A DNA stretch of 64,000 nt, taken from positions 105,350,551-105,414,550 of the forward strand of contig CM073895.1 of NCBI GenBank assembly GCA_037176705.1, read 5' to 3'. A model generated the notes under the pieces. The model searched no databases. It had not been told where the DNA came from and was given only the letters and a program-made list of their open reading frames with translations. The position numbers and the translations under genes were made by a program. Below, one piece after another: positions 22,146 through 33,778 of the stretch. Numbering within the stretch: position 1 is the first letter of the stretch; every line of letters starts with the position of its first letter. This DNA is from Molossus alvarezi. Taxonomy: Eukaryota; Chordata; Mammalia; Chiroptera; Molossidae.

Positions 22146-22405
22146 GACATCCTTCTATTCTAAAGAGCAAATATTTACATGTAAAAAAAACAACATATAA
22201 AAATACTAGGAGAAAAAATTTAAGGTTGGAGTGAAGAGATACGTTCAAAGTTATAGACTCCAGAAGTCATAAAATTTGAGATCAATAAATGCAATGACCA
22301 AAAAAGGTCCAGTTTTCTTATGACAAAAGAATCAATAAGAAAAAGTTCAACAACTCAGAAAAATAGACACAGGTTTCCACAGAAAAAAGAAATATACATG
22401 ATTTT

Positions 22406-22646
22406 TTTTATCCTCACCCGAGGACATTTTTCCATTTTTTGTTCAGGTAGAGTGGGAGGGAGAGAGAGGAACAGAGAGAGAGAGAAACATCGATGTGAAA
22501 GGACACATCGAGTGGTTGCCACCCGCACAGCCGACCAGGGCCGGGGACAAACTGCAACCGAGGTACGTGCCCTTAGCGGGAACCGAACCTGGGTCTCTCA
22601 GGACCGCAGGCCGACGCTCTGACCGCTGAGCCAAACCGGCCAGGGC
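22406..22646 (-). mobile_element. Ves SINE, young subfamily
   Basis: TSD TATACATGATTTTT / TATAAATGATTTTT. Near-consensus head and body. Confidence 0.94.
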
Positions 22647-22719
22647 TATAAATGATTTTTAAAAGTACAAGAAAGTATCCAATTTCAAATAAAGACTTTA
22701 CCACTTTTCATATACAGGG

Positions 22720-22945
22720 AAAGATTCACTATTAAACAAGAGGCTGTTTTGATGAGGTCACAGGGAAACCGGTGCTCTGATTCCCTGTTGGTGGGAGAAT
22801 AAGTCCACACAGTCTGTGCAGAGGACAACTGGGCAGTGTCATCATGTGAAATTCAGCTCCGCTTTGATCCAGGAAATCCACATTCTGGAATGTATCTAAC
22901 AGGTGTACTCTTATGTGTGCACAAACAGTATGCACACGTTTTAAG
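22720..22945 (+). mobile_element. L1 fragment, low similarity
   Basis: TTGGTGGGAGAATAAGTCC and GATCCAGGAAATCCACATTC resemble the L1 segment near the end of ORF2 and the 3' UTR. Diverged. Confidence 0.5.
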
Positions 22946-22979
22946 ATATCTAGAGAACTATTTGCAACGTAAATGACAT

Positions 22980-23226
22980 GCCATGGCCAGTTTGGCTCAG
23001 CGGTTAGAGCGTCGGCCTGCGGTCCAGAGAGACCCGGGTTCGGTTCCCGCTAAGGGCCCGTACCTCAGTTGCAGTTTGTCACCGGCCCTGGATGGGTCGT
23101 GTGGGTGGCAACCACTTGATGTATCCCTTTCACGTCGTTGTTTTTCTGTCTCTTCCTCTCTCTCCCTCCCACTCTATCTGAACAAAAAAATGGAAAAATG
23201 TCCTCAGGTGAGGATAAATAAATAAA
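22980..23226 (+). mobile_element. Ves SINE, young subfamily
   Basis: TSD GTAAATGACAT / GTAAATCACAT. Intact A box and altered B box. Confidence 0.94.
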
Positions 23227-23277
23227 TAACAAAGTAAATCACATAATGACTGGGATTTTCTTTAAAACAAAATGTGG

Positions 23278-23517
23278 CTGGTTTGGCTCAGTGGTAGATC
23301 GTCGGCCCATGGACCAATGAGTCTCGGGTTCGATTCCGGCCAAGGGCACATACCTCGGTTACAGTTCATCCCAGGCCTTGGTCAGGGTCGTGCAGGAGGC
23401 AACCAGTCAATGTGTCCCTCTCAGGTCGATGTTTCTCTCTTTCTCCTTCTCGCTCTCTCTCTCCGAAGATAAATAGAAAAACATTCTCGGGTGAGGAATA
23501 AAAAATTAAAATAAAAT
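23278..23517 (+). mobile_element. Ves SINE, slightly 5' truncated
   Basis: Starts at CTGGTTTGGCTCAGTGG, lacking GCCCTGGC. TSD AAAATGTGG on both sides. Confidence 0.92.
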
Positions 23518-23711
23518 AAAATGTGGGGTGGAGGTTGTGGGTAGGAGTATCAGTGAAACAAAATTGGCCATAAGTTCATAACTGTTGAAACTGGCTCTTA
23601 GGTCCATGGAGGTCTTTTTATTAGTTTGTCTACTGCATATTTGAAATTCCGTAATGAAAATGTTTTTATAGTGGAAACAAGAAGAATATACAGGGAGAAT
23701 TGCTGTAGTTT

Positions 23712-23969
23712 TTTTTTTTTTTTTTTTTTTATCCTCACCCGAGGACATTTTCCCATTTTTTTGTTCAGGTAGAGTGGGAGGGAGAGAGAGGAACAGAGAG
23801 AGAGAGAAACATCGATGTGAAAGGTACACATCGAGTGGCTACCACCCGCATGACCGACCAGGGCTGGGGACAAACTGCAACCGAGGTACGCGTCCTTAGC
23901 GGGAACCGAAACCGGGTCTCTCAGGACCGCAGGTCGACGCTCTAACCGCTGAGCCAAACCGGCCAGGGC
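23712..23969 (-). mobile_element. Ves SINE, young subfamily
   Basis: TSD TGTAGTTTT. Full head. T run of about 24. Confidence 0.94.
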
Positions 23970-24078
23970 TGTAGTTTTATTTTTAAGAGCATCTGAGAAT
24001 GTTTATTTAACCAGGACATTAATTAAATAAATTATGTTTCTACATAGAATACTATGCAGCTATTAAAAAATAAAAATA

Positions 24079-24297
24079 GCCCTGGCCGGTTTGGCTCAGC
24101 AGTTAGAGCGTCGGCCCGCGGACCAGAGAGTCCCGGGTTCGGTTCCCGCTAAGGGCACATACCTCGGTTGCAGTTTGTCCTCGGCTCTGGTTGGGGTCGT
24201 GTGGGTGGCAACCACTCCATGTGTCTCTCTCACATCGATGTTTCTTTCTCTCTCTTCCTCCCTCTCTCCCTCCTGCTCTATCTGAAGATAAAAAATA
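24079..24297 (+). mobile_element. Ves SINE lacking the usual 3' box
   Basis: TSD AAAAATAGC. After the CTGAAGATAAA segment the tail is only TAAAA repeats, with no GGAAAAATATCCTC box. Confidence 0.92.
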
Positions 24298-24308
24298 AAA
24301 TAAAAATA

Positions 24309-24547
24309 GCCCTGGCCAGTTGGGCTCAGCAGTTAGAGCGTTGGCCCACAGAAAGAAGAGTCGAGGGTTTGATTCCTGGTCAAGGGCAATACCCTGGCCC
24401 CAGTGGGGGGTCATGTGGGAAGCAGCCAATCAAGGTGTATCTCTCACATCAGTGTTTTTCTCTCCTTCCCTCCCTTCCACTCTATCTAAAAATCAATGGA
24501 AACATATCCGCAGGTGAGGATTAACCAAAATAAATAAGTAAATCAAT
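24309..24547 (+). mobile_element. Ves SINE in the tail of the preceding SINE
   Basis: Uses the same AAAAATAGCC target as the SINE at 24,079, giving three copies of the target. Body shorter than usual. Confidence 0.92.
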
Positions 24548-24549
24548 GA

Positions 24550-24960
24550 AAATAAAAATAGCCAACAAGCCATAGGAGAAGATCACTCAGTAACCATTAG
24601 GAAACTGCAGCCCCAAACCACAGTAAGGTGCCAGCTCATGCCCATTAGAATGGCTGCTGCCAACAAATGCTGGCAGAGATGTGGGGACAGTGGAACCTTG
24701 TGCATTGTTGGCGCAAATGCAAAACGGAGCAGATCCTGTGGAGAAAAGCATGGCAGTCCACAGAAGATTAAAAATAAGTTATCATGTGATCTAGCAATCT
24801 CACTTCTGAGATTCCAAAAGAATCGAAAGCAGAAACTTGAAGAGACATTTGCACACCCATGGTCACAGTATCATTATTCACAATAGCCCAGGTGGAAACA
24901 ACCCAAATGTCCACTGAAGGATGAATGGATAAACAAAATGGGGCACAGGGATCCCTCACT
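24550..24960 (+). mobile_element. L1 ORF2-end/3' UTR fragment
   Basis: CCAACAAATGCTGGCAGAGA, CAATCTCACTTCTGAGATTC, and AACAACCCAAATGTCCACTG are standard L1 3' sequence in the correct order. Confidence 0.82.
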
Positions 24961-24980
24961 TTTTAAAAGTTCATGTTAGG

Positions 24981-25210
24981 GCCCTCGCCAGTGTGGCTCA
25001 GTAGTTAGAGTGTCAGCCTTCAGACTGAAGGGTCACTGGTTTGATTCCCAGTCAAGGGCATGTACCTGGGTTCAGTGCCCATCCCTGGTCTGGGCGTGTT
25101 CGGGAGATGACCAATTGATGTCTTTCTCACATCGATGTTTCTCTCTCTCCCTCCCTCCCTGCTTTCCAACCTCTCTAAAAATCAGTGGAAAAAGTAACAA
25201 CAATAACAAA
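24981..25210 (+). mobile_element. Ves SINE
   Basis: 16-bp TSD AAAAGTTCATGTTAGG / AAAAGATCATGTTAGG. B box GGTTTGATTCC. Confidence 0.94.
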
Positions 25211-25229
25211 AAAGATCATGTTAGGCCAC

Positions 25230-25885
25230 TTTTGTTTATGAAAGACCTACAGTACCTGTTTTCGCTAACCAAATTTTCACTTTTATGAAAAAAGGTGAAA
25301 AGCAAACAGTGTTCAACCTTTGTTTTGTAGTGGGTTTACGGAGGCAGCATGCGCCCAAGCGGCGAGGGAGCCGCCAAACTCCTTGCCCGGGAGCTCCACT
25401 CCGCACTTGGCATCAGCTCCACAGCTCTGACTGTGTGTGAGAGCATTTGTGAGTTATCTCCATTCAGTGTGTGCATCCATTAGCAAGATGAGTTGTAAGG
25501 CATCGGAAGAGTCAAAGAGCACTCATAGGGTGTTATGCTTAGTGTAAAACTGGACATAATTAAATGGATTTGGTAGGTTACTTTTTGGGGCCTGGATATG
25601 CTCAAAAATGTTTTCCATATAGCCCTGGCCGGTTTGGGTCAGCGGCTAGAGCGTCGGCCTGTGGTCCAGAGAGACCTGGGTTCGGTTCCCACTAAGGGCA
25701 CGTGCCTCAGTTGCAGTTTGTCCCAGCCCTGGTTGGGTCGTGTGGGTGGTGACCACTTGATGTGTCTCTTTTGTGTCGATGTTTCTCTCTCTCTCTCCCT
25801 CCTACTCTATCTGAACAAAAAACAAAAAAACATCCTCGGGTGAGCATAAAACAAAAAATTTTTTTTCCATATAAATGAATGGTCA
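25230..25885 (+). mobile_element. Tigger (pogo-type) DNA transposon fragment
   Basis: GCATCGGAAGAGTCAAAGAG and GTGTAAAACTGGACATAATT, then GGATATGCTCAAAAATG and CCATATAAATGAATGG, follow a mammalian Tigger-family sequence as I recall it. The reading VKLDIIK at about 25,550 fits the N-terminal DNA-binding region of pogo-like transposases, with frame breaks around it. A SINE interrupts it at 25,622. Confidence 0.55.
25622..25862 (+). mobile_element. Ves SINE inside the Tigger fragment
   Basis: Exact 11-bp TSD TTTTCCATATA at 25,611-25,621 and 25,863-25,873. Altered B box. Confidence 0.95.
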
Positions 25886-26132
25886 CCCTGGCCAGTTGCT
25901 CAGTGGTTAGCGTGTTGGCCCATGGACCAATGAGTCTCAGGTTCAGTTCTGGTCAGGGGCACATACCTCAGTTGAGGTTCATCCTCAGCCCTGGTTGGGG
26001 TCATGTGGGAGGCATCCAATCAATGTGTCTCTCTCACATCGATGTCTCTCTCTCTCTCTCTCCCTCCCTCCCTTCCTCCCACTCTATCTGAAGATAAATG
26101 GAAAAATATCTGTGAGGATTAAAAAAAAAAAA
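25886..26132 (+). mobile_element. Ves SINE
   Basis: Head CCCTGGCCAGTTGCTCAGTG has lost a few bases. Long CT tract, poly(A) shared with the next SINE. Confidence 0.9.
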
Positions 26133-26138
26133 AATTCT

Positions 26139-26393
26139 GCCCTGGCCTGTGTGGTTCAATGGTTAGAGTGTTGGCCCGCACACAAAGGATCTCAGGTTCC
26201 ATTCCTGGTCCAGGGCATGTACCTGGGTTGCTGGTTCAATCCCCGGCTGACTGGGGCACGTTTGGGAGGCAACCAATCATGTGTCTCTCTCAAATTGGTT
26301 TTTTTTTCTCTTTCTCTCTATAAAAAAAAAAAAAAGTCAATGGAAAAAATATCCTAAGGTGATGATTAACAAACAAACAAAAAGAGAGAAAGG
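26139..26393 (+). mobile_element. Ves SINE in the tail of the preceding SINE
   Basis: AAATTCTG flanks both sides. The body has a T run and an A run where the CT tract normally ends. Confidence 0.9.
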
Positions 26394-26730
26394 AAGAAAA
26401 TTCTGACACAAAACATTATATGGATGAACCTTGACGGCATTATGCTAAGTGAAATAAGCTGTCACAAAAATACAAATACTGAGAGATTCCACTCATGCAG
26501 GGAAGTCAAATTCGTAGCAATAGGAAGTAGAATGAGTATTGCCAGGAGTCAAGGGGAGAAAGAAATGGAGATGTATTGATCAATGGATATAGCATTTCAG
26601 TTTTGTGAGATGGAAAGTTCCAGAGTTTGGTTGCACAACAATGTGAAAAACTAACACCACTGAACTGCACACTTGAAAATGGTTAAGATGATAAATTTTA
26701 TGTTATACATAAAAGATCGACATGAGTACT
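26394..26730 (+). mobile_element. L1 3' end
   Basis: GACGGCATTATGCTAAGTGA, ACTGAACTGCACACTTGAAA and ATGGTTAAGATGATAAAT are the end of an old mammalian L1. Confidence 0.8.
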
Positions 26731-26867
26731 TGCTATGCAATTAAAAAATTAGCAGTAAGGCACATGACATGAAGTAATAAAGAATGATTTCCATGTAAGG
26801 AAATAAAAAAAGGAAGAAAAGTTTATTTCATATACTAGCATTTGAGGAAAACAGGAGACACCACATA

Positions 26868-26868
<1 letters not shown>

Positions 26869-26903
<35 letters not shown>
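26869..26903. repeat. (AC)n microsatellite
   Basis: About 17 uninterrupted AC units. Confidence 0.97.
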
Positions 26904-26905
<2 letters not shown>

Positions 26906-27184
26906 CACATTCATCGGCTTATACATGTAGAAATATCTGGAAAGGTGAGAGAGACAAGAAAGCAGTAACAGCAATGGAATCTGTCCAGGTAGTAATTATC
27001 AGGAGTGTGGGGGAAATGCACACCAGCTATATTTTCTTAATGGAGTATTATAAATTCATTAAAAATTTAAATTACACACCGAACCAGAGAGAACCCATTC
27101 TTACAGCTTGGGTATGTCCTTGGTTTGTGTATACTGTTGGGAAATTTGCTGTTGTTTTGTAAACGTCCATCTTTTGCCACTGAA

Positions 27185-27830
27185 CCGGCACACACATCAC
27201 AGTGACCAGCTTGAAACCATTGCTCTCCCTCCAAGCCGAGGGCACGAGCACAGCCCGGATCGTCCCACAGGGGCGGCACCGCGCATGTGCGCCCCGCGGC
27301 CGCCGCGCCGCCGCCGCCCCCGCCCCTTCCAGACACAAAGGGTCCTTGTCTCGGAGGATCCCGCGCGCAAGCCTCTTACCATAAATGGCCAAGTTTCAAG
27401 TCCGCCAATGAAAACGTGCCCCACCGGCGCTTCCGCAGAGCCGTCCTAACTTCTCCCGGCCCTTCCCTCGCCGGGAGGTGGGGTTTCCCGGGAGGCGGCC
27501 CGGCTGCCGGCTCAGCGCCCGGACGTGTGTGGTGGAGCCGAGGCCGGGCGCGCCCTGGGGGCCGGGAGAGGCGCTGCGCCCGGCTGCGCACTCCCAAGGC
27601 GGCGTGGCGCTGGCGGTCTCGGCCTCCTGCTCCTCACTCGTCACCACGTCTACGCGGCCCGCTCGGGTGTTTATTTTACTCACTAGTTTAGCGCCGCAGA
27701 GTATTGTACGCCCCCCGCCCCGCGTTTCCACAGGTGGACACCTAGGCTGCCTCCAACCCTGCCACCACGAGTGCCCGGGTGCACGTCCTCCTCGCGTGCG
27801 CGTTCCTCTGAAATCCGTGCCCAGAATGGG
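27185..27830. promoter_or_regulatory. Second CpG island, candidate promoter
   Basis: GC-rich, CpG-dense block with an NRF1-like motif (GCGCATGTGC, about 27,280) and a (CCG)n-like segment at 27,295-27,325. It lies about 6.7 kb upstream of the LIMS1 exon on the same strand, so it could be an alternative LIMS1 promoter or that of a non-coding transcript. Confidence 0.7.
27380..27480 (-). other. Candidate first exon with a donor
   Basis: On the minus strand CATTTATG|GTAAGAGG gives a good splice donor with the exon ending at 27,380. The upstream limit is not visible, so the right edge is arbitrary. No recognisable protein is encoded; it may be a non-coding first exon. Confidence 0.4.
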
Positions 27831-28360
27831 ACGATGGGGTCAGTTACACAGTCATAATGTCTCCGTCTGCCGATCGCGCTTCAGAATGGCCGTTATTCTG
27901 CACTCGACCCGAACAGCTCAAGGCCTGTAAAAAGCAAAGTATTCCAAAGGAATGGCTGTGTGCTGGGCATCCAGCCTCCTGGGTAAACAGCGTGGACACC
28001 CCAAGCAGCCGGCAGCGTGTCGCTCTGCGGGGCTTCCCGCCTGTCTCTGCCTCTGCAGCGTCTGCAGTGCAGCCGGACGCGCTTTCGGTCCGGCCCCTCC
28101 ATCCCGATCCTTCAAGGCACTGCCGTCTCCGTTGCCATTCGCCACCATTCCTGTTTGCTCCATGGGATTCCTGCCATCTCAAGTCACTTTTTGTCCCCCC
28201 CCCGCCCCCCGCTAAATAGAGAAATCTATTTTGTTGCCCAATTGGACTTTCATAACATTAATCAATCCAGAGAAACAATACAACTAGACTTGAACATATG
28301 GGCAAAGAACTCAGTAAATTCAACTTGAAAAATGAACCTGAAAAAAAAGTATAATGTTGT

Positions 28361-28598
28361 CCGGCGGGTGTGGCTCAGTGGTTGAGCACGGACCCCTGCA
28401 CCAAGAGGTCTTGGGTTCGATTCCTGGTCAGGTCACATGCCCAGGTTGTGGGCCCATATCCAGGTTGTGGGCCGGATCCCCAGGAGGGGGCATGCAGGAA
28501 GCGGCCAATCCATGTTCTCTCTCATCGATGTTTCTATCTCTCTCTCCCTCTCCCCTCCTCTCTTTCAAATCAATAAAGGAAAAGTAAATAAATAAATA
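28361..28598 (+). mobile_element. Ves SINE, GTGTGGCTCAG subfamily
   Basis: Head CCGGCGGGTGTGGCTCAGTG. The CCAGGTTGTGGGCC segment is duplicated inside the body. Tail (AAAT)n. Confidence 0.93.
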
Positions 28599-30181
28599 TG
28601 TGTAGTGAAGAAACCAGTGAGAAGTGGAATATTAGCATCAGACGTCCTAGATGTGGCTCTGAGCAGCATTCATGGGGCCAAAACAAGGACTTCTAAGAAT
28701 CCCAAGGGGCTTTGACATGCTGACCGCTGCTGCTTCATACTATCAGTCTTGTGTCCAGGGCATCAACAGATACGTTTCCAAAGCTTGTGCCTACTTCTTG
28801 CTTTTCAGGTTCATAAGAAAGAGGCCTGAGCCAGGAGGACATTGCACAAAATGTTGCAAGTGGAAGGAGGGCTTGGCTTTTATAAATGTCCCTAAAACTT
28901 TAGACTTTTGAGCTGTACACGAACTACCCATGACCCACTCCCACACTGATCACCCACCATGAGGTGAGGAAGTTGCATGAGAATCCAGCCTGACTTAACG
29001 CTATCCTCTGGTGACTTACATCTCCCTGCACCCGCTGTGAAGGGGGCTGGCTGGTCATGCCAGTAATGAATGGCATGTGAATATATTTGTACAGATAGAA
29101 AAATACTGGAAAGAATGTATCAAAATGTTAATAATGACTTCCTTTGAGTGATCTTTGCACTTGTTTGTATAATTTTTTAAACTTTAGTTGCATGGAATTG
29201 CTTAATCATAATTCTTAGCTCCTGACATACTTTCATCTTTGTCCATTAATGGCTTGCTTTTACTTGTCTTGTTAGGGAGATGATTATTTTAATAATGTAG
29301 CAAGAACCCATGAAAACACTACTTAAAATAGAAACTATATCCTTCATAACAATTTACATAAATATGTCGTTACCCGCTGGAATAGTCTTCCTGCCCCTCC
29401 CCATCCAAGACATCTATTATTCTGAATTCCTTGTTTATCATTTTATTTGTATATAGTTTTATTGCATTATGAATTCTTGAACATACACCTATCGGCAAGC
29501 AACTGAAATTTCTGTTAATTTGGTATAACTTTATAAAAATGTATTATATAGAATCTATTAGAAATTATGTTAATGTTACATTGCTAAGATGTATTGATAT
29601 CATTCCATGTTGCTATAATTTGTTTGACTACTGTGTGAATCTATTACAATTTACTAATTCATTCTCCTGTATGGGGATACTTGAGTTGTTTCTAGGCTTT
29701 TGCCATTGTAAATAGTACTTCTATGAACATTTTGAACATGTTTACTGTTGTTTATGTGTTTAAATTTCTCTTAAATATAGATGTTGGATGAATAGAAGAT
29801 AAGGCCAAACTATTTTTTTAAAGTGTTTGCATTGAATTGCACTCCCTCCAGCAAAGTCTTAAGAGATCTTGAAGGTACATATATGTCCTCTCTAACACTT
29901 GGTGGTAGGGGCACTTTTTTCTTTTGCCAATAAAATGGTATTTTAATTCCCCAATCAGTAATGATAAGAAAGTATGTTTCCTCATGTATTTTCAGGTCAT
30001 ACGTGTTTAATCTTCTAGGATGAGTTTGCACATCATTTGCCTTTTTGATTGTTTTGTTTATGCTTTTATTATTGATTTGAAGATCTTTTTGTGATATTAT
30101 GCTTTTATCAGTTGTTCATTGTGAATATATTCTTTTACTTTGTAACTTGTCTTTTCACTTTCTTTAAAGTATCTTTCATAG
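28599..30181. other. AT-rich DNA with an old minus-sense L1 piece
   Basis: 29,640-29,750 (ATACTTGAGTTGTTTCTAGG, TTGCCATTGTAAATAG) is a minus-sense L1 3' remnant. The rest shows no repeat or exon that I recognise. Confidence 0.5.
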
Positions 30182-30352
30182 TCCTGGCCGGTTTGGCTCA
30201 GTGGTGAGCGCGTCGGCCCGTGGACTGAAGAGTCGCAGGTTGGATTCTGGTCAAGGGCACGAGCCTCAGCTGTGGTTTGCCCCTCCACGCTGGGCAGGTC
30301 GTGTGGGAGGCAACCAATCGATGTGTCTCTCTCATATTGATGTTTATTTTTA
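30182..30352 (+). mobile_element. Ves SINE, 3' part missing
   Basis: Head and B-box-like region are complete, but the copy stops at CTCATATTGATGTTTA where LINE 3' sequence takes over. Confidence 0.88.
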
Positions 30353-30368
30353 TCGTTGTCATTATTAC

Positions 30369-32512
30369 CATTTTAAAAAAAATCTTTATTGTTGAATGTA
30401 GAATGTATTACAGATGTTCCACATTTTTCCCCCATTGACCCCCTCCTCCCCACTCCCGGCCCCCTCCTGCCTTTTCCCACACTATTATCTGTGACCATTG
30501 GTTATTCATATAAATTCTTTGGTTTATTTCTTCTCACCTCCCCCCAATCCCTTTCCCTTTGAGGTTTGTCAGTCTAGCAATGAATTTGTGTTTCTTAATC
30601 CCTTCACCTTTTTCACCCATTCTCCCAACCACCTCCCATCTGGCAACCAACAAAGTGTTCTCTGTATCTATGAGAATGTTTCTGATCTACCTGTTCATTT
30701 TGTTTGTAGATTCCATTGTTGATAGATATATATTCATTGCCATTTTGTTTGTTCATATTTTTTATCTTTTTCTTCAAAAAGACCCTTCAACATTTCATAT
30801 AATAACGGTTTAGTGGTGATGAACTACTTAACTTTTTCTTGTCTGGGAAACTCTTTATATGGCCATGGATTCTAAATGACAGCTTTGCAGGATAGAGTAA
30901 TCTTGGTTGTAGGTTCTTGCTTTTCATCACTCTGAATATTTCTTGCCACTCCCTTCTGGCCTGCAAAGTTCCTTTTGAGAAATCAGCTGACAGCCTTATA
31001 GGTAACTAGCTGCCTTTCTCTTGCTGCTTTTAAGATTCTCTCTTTGTCTTGAACCTTTTGCATTTTGATGATGATGTGTCTTGGTGTGGGCCTCTTGGGG
31101 TTCATCTTATTTGGGACTCTCTGTGCTTCCTGGACTTGCATGTCTGTTTCCTTCACCAAGTTAGGAAAGTTTTCTGCCATTATTGTTTCAAACAGGTTTT
31201 CGATTTCTTGTTCTCACTCTTCTCCTTCTGGCACCCCCAAGATGCGAATGTTGGCATGCTTGAAGTTGTCCCAGAGGCTCCTTACACTAACTTCATTTTT
31301 TTGGATTCTTTTTTCTTTTTGCTGTTCTGATTGGGCGTTTTTTACTTCCTTATATTCCAAATCGATGGTTTGCTTCTTGGATTTACGTACTCTAGTATTG
31401 AAGCTGTGTAAATTATTCTTTATTTCAGTTAATGCCTCCTTCAATTCTGACTGGTCCTTTCTTATGCTCTTGAGGCCCTCACTAAGTTCACTGAGGTTCT
31501 CACTGAGTTCACTGAGTATCCTTATAAGCAGTATTTTGAACTCAGCATCTGTTAGGTTGCTCATCTCCATTTCGCTTAGTTCTTTTCTTGGGGTTTTGTT
31601 CTGTTCTTTCATTTGGGACCTGTTTCTTTGTCTCCTCATTTTGGCTGCCTCCCTGTGTTTGTTTCTGTGTATTACTTAACAAGCGGTATGGGGCTGGCTG
31701 AGACCAGATGCTGCTCGTTTGAAAGAATTTAGGAAAACCTGAAGCAGGATCCAAGTCAGGCCAATCCTATGGTAAAGCAACTGGCAACAGCTTGGGTGGG
31801 CCTGAAAGTTGTGTGGGGCAGGGCGGGGCCTCAGGGAGTCACCAGGGCGGGGCTACCAGTGTGAGCCAGGTTGCTGGAGTCCCAGATATGGCTTCTGTCT
31901 GCCGCCCCAGGGAAGGGCTCACCAAAGGAACAAAGGCTTCTGACAGCACGTTTGTCCCGAAGAAAGCCCCCTCTCCAGCCCTCGCTTCAGTGCCAAACAG
32001 CTCAGTTCTTCCCTGTATGTCTCTGGCACCCCTGGAGCTGCCTCCCCTCCAAGCTTAGAGGGGGAGAGTCCGATAAGTCCGTGCGTGGGCCCTTTAAGGA
32101 GCTGCCTGGGGCTCCAGCCACGTCAGCTTCCCTGAGCCTCAGTTCCTGCTGGTTTTTCCAGCCAGAAGTTATGGGGACTTCTCCTCCTGGCACTGGAACC
32201 CTGAGCGGGGCATCTGGTGTGGGACGGGGACCCCTCAGTCCTCATGAGGGACCTTCCCAGCTGAAGTATCCTCCTGATTTTTATCCGCCACACGTGGGTG
32301 TGGGACCAGCCCGTCTCGCCGGCCCTCGTGCCTCCACCCCTCCTACCAGTCTGATGTGGCTGCTGCTTTAATTCCGTAGTTGTAGGACTTCCATTCAGCT
32401 TGATTTCAGGCAGTTTTGAATGATGGTTGTTCTGTAGTTTAGTTGTAACTTTGATGTGGTTGTGGGAGGACGTGATACCACATTTACCTACGCCACCATC
32501 TTCTATCATTGA
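30369..32512 (-). mobile_element. Young full-length HAL1, copy A
   Basis: About 2.14 kb with a 9-bp TSD CATTATTAC (30,360-30,368 and 32,513-32,521). In element sense: GC-rich 5' UTR, ORF1 sequence, then directly a 3' UTR with G-rich tracts and an A-rich tail. No ORF2 is present. It is nearly identical to copy B at 46,193-48,347, including two stop codons within ORF1. Confidence 0.85.
31214..31639 (-). pseudogene. HAL1 ORF1, N-terminal 141 codons, copy A
   Basis: Opens MRRQRNRSQMKEQNK. It contains a leucine-rich heptad stretch (LSELSENLSELSEGL, residues about 42-56) of the coiled-coil trimerisation region, then SIRKDQSELKEALTEIKNN, and ends ILGVPEGEE at a TGA inside the RRM region. Full ORF1p is about 2.4 times longer. 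Downstream ORF1 coding (ENFPNLVKE..., PRHIIIKM) continues after the stop and is closed again before the C-terminal domain. It could make only a coiled-coil fragment, if anything. The 141 residues are identical in copy B. Confidence 0.8.
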
Positions 32513-32805
32513 CATTATTACAGATTTCCCTCATTTCCCCCCTTTCCCCTCCCCCATACCCTGTCCTTCTCTCCCTCGGGCCCTCACTACACTGCTGTCT
32601 GTGTCCATGGGCTGTGCGTGTATGTTCTTCGGCTATTCTCTCCATCTTTCTCCACCCTGTCTGCTCCCCCCACCTCCCCTGAGGTCTGTGAGTCTGTACC
32701 ATGTATTCATGCCTCCGCTTCTATGTTGTTTGTCAGTTTATTTTGTTCATTAGATTCCAATATAGGTGAGATCATGTGGTATTTGTCTTTCTCTGACTGG
32801 CTTGT

Positions 32806-32872
32806 TTTTTTTTAATCCTCATCCGAGGATATTTTTCCATTTATCTTCAGAGCAAGAGGGAGGGAGAGAGAG
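32806..32872 (-). mobile_element. 5'-truncated Ves SINE
   Basis: Only the 3' 65 bases (poly-T, CCTCATCCGAGGATAT, GGGAGAGAG) remain. TSD-like TGGCTTG / TGGCTTC. Confidence 0.85.
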
Positions 32873-33140
32873 TGGCTTCATGCTGTTTTCCATAGTGACC
32901 CTGCCAATTCGCAAGCCACCTGCAGTGCACGAGGGTCCCTTTTCTCCACGTCCCTAGAGCATTGGTCACCTCTTGCCTTTTGGTGACAGCCGTCCTCACA
33001 GGCATGAGGTGATACCTCATTTAATTCAAATCTTCCTAATGACTGATGATGTTGAGCATCTCTTGATGTACCTGTTGGCATGTTATATATCTTCTTGGAA
33101 GAAATGTCTATTGAGGTCCTTTACCCATTTTTTATTTTTT

Positions 33141-33350
33141 AATTTATTTTTATTTTTTTATCCTCACCTGAGGACATTTTTGGATATTTTGTTCAGATAG
33201 AGTGGGAGGGAGGGAGAGAGAGAGAGAAACATCGATGTGAAAGGGACACATCGACTGGCTGTCCCCGCACAACCCCAACCAGGGCCAGGGACAAACTGCA
33301 ACTGAGGTACATGCCCTGAGCGGGAACCAAACCCGGGACTCTCTGGTCTA
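33141..33350 (-). mobile_element. Ves SINE lacking its head
   Basis: Body from the poly-T to GGGACTCTCTGGTCTA. The A box and the 5' end are missing, as in 5'-truncated retrotransposition. Confidence 0.88.
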
Positions 33351-33609
33351 CTGCCCTCGGTTTTGTATGTTAATTTTGTAACCTGTGACTTCTGGTCAAG
33401 GTGGCAGAGTCGATACCTGCTCTGCCTGTGTCCTCTCATGGCCACATCAAACTACAACTAGGTTATAGGAAACCATCACTGAGAACTACCCGAAGACTCG
33501 CTGCAAAGAAGTCCAATAAAAGGATATAAAGAAGACAAAGGAGATTAGCAGGAAAGGCAGAACAGGGCAGACCCCACACCTAGAGTGCAGCAATAAGAAG
33601 TGGAAGGAG

Positions 33610-33731
33610 GCCCTGGCCAGGCAGCTCAGTAGGTTAGAGCATCATCTCAATAAGCCAAGGTTGCAGGTTCAATCCCTGGTCAGGGCACATACAAAAATCA
33701 ACCAATAAATGCATAAATAACTGGAACAACA

Positions 33732-33778
<47 letters not shown>

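Larger units (their letters stand above)
30353..33140 (-). mobile_element. Minus-sense L1 3' region hosting a HAL1
   Basis: The L1 tail end (TTATCGTTGTCATTATTAC) is at 30,350-30,368. It resumes at 32,513 (CATTATTACAGATTTCCC) and runs through GATCATGTGGTATTTGTC and GACTGATGATGTTGAGCATC to 33,140. A HAL1 and a 5'-truncated SINE interrupt it. Confidence 0.72.

Noticed and set aside
27918..28163. Minus-strand frame MEQTGMVANGNGDGSALKDR near the second CpG island
   Set aside because: It looked gene-like, but I recognise no family, it overlaps other open frames and there is no clear splice context. It might be a processed pseudogene; I cannot support it.
31065..31679. 204-codon frame rich in Leu, Ser and Phe (also at 47,029-47,643)
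   Set aside because: It is the antisense shadow of HAL1 ORF1 and occurs in both copies for that reason.
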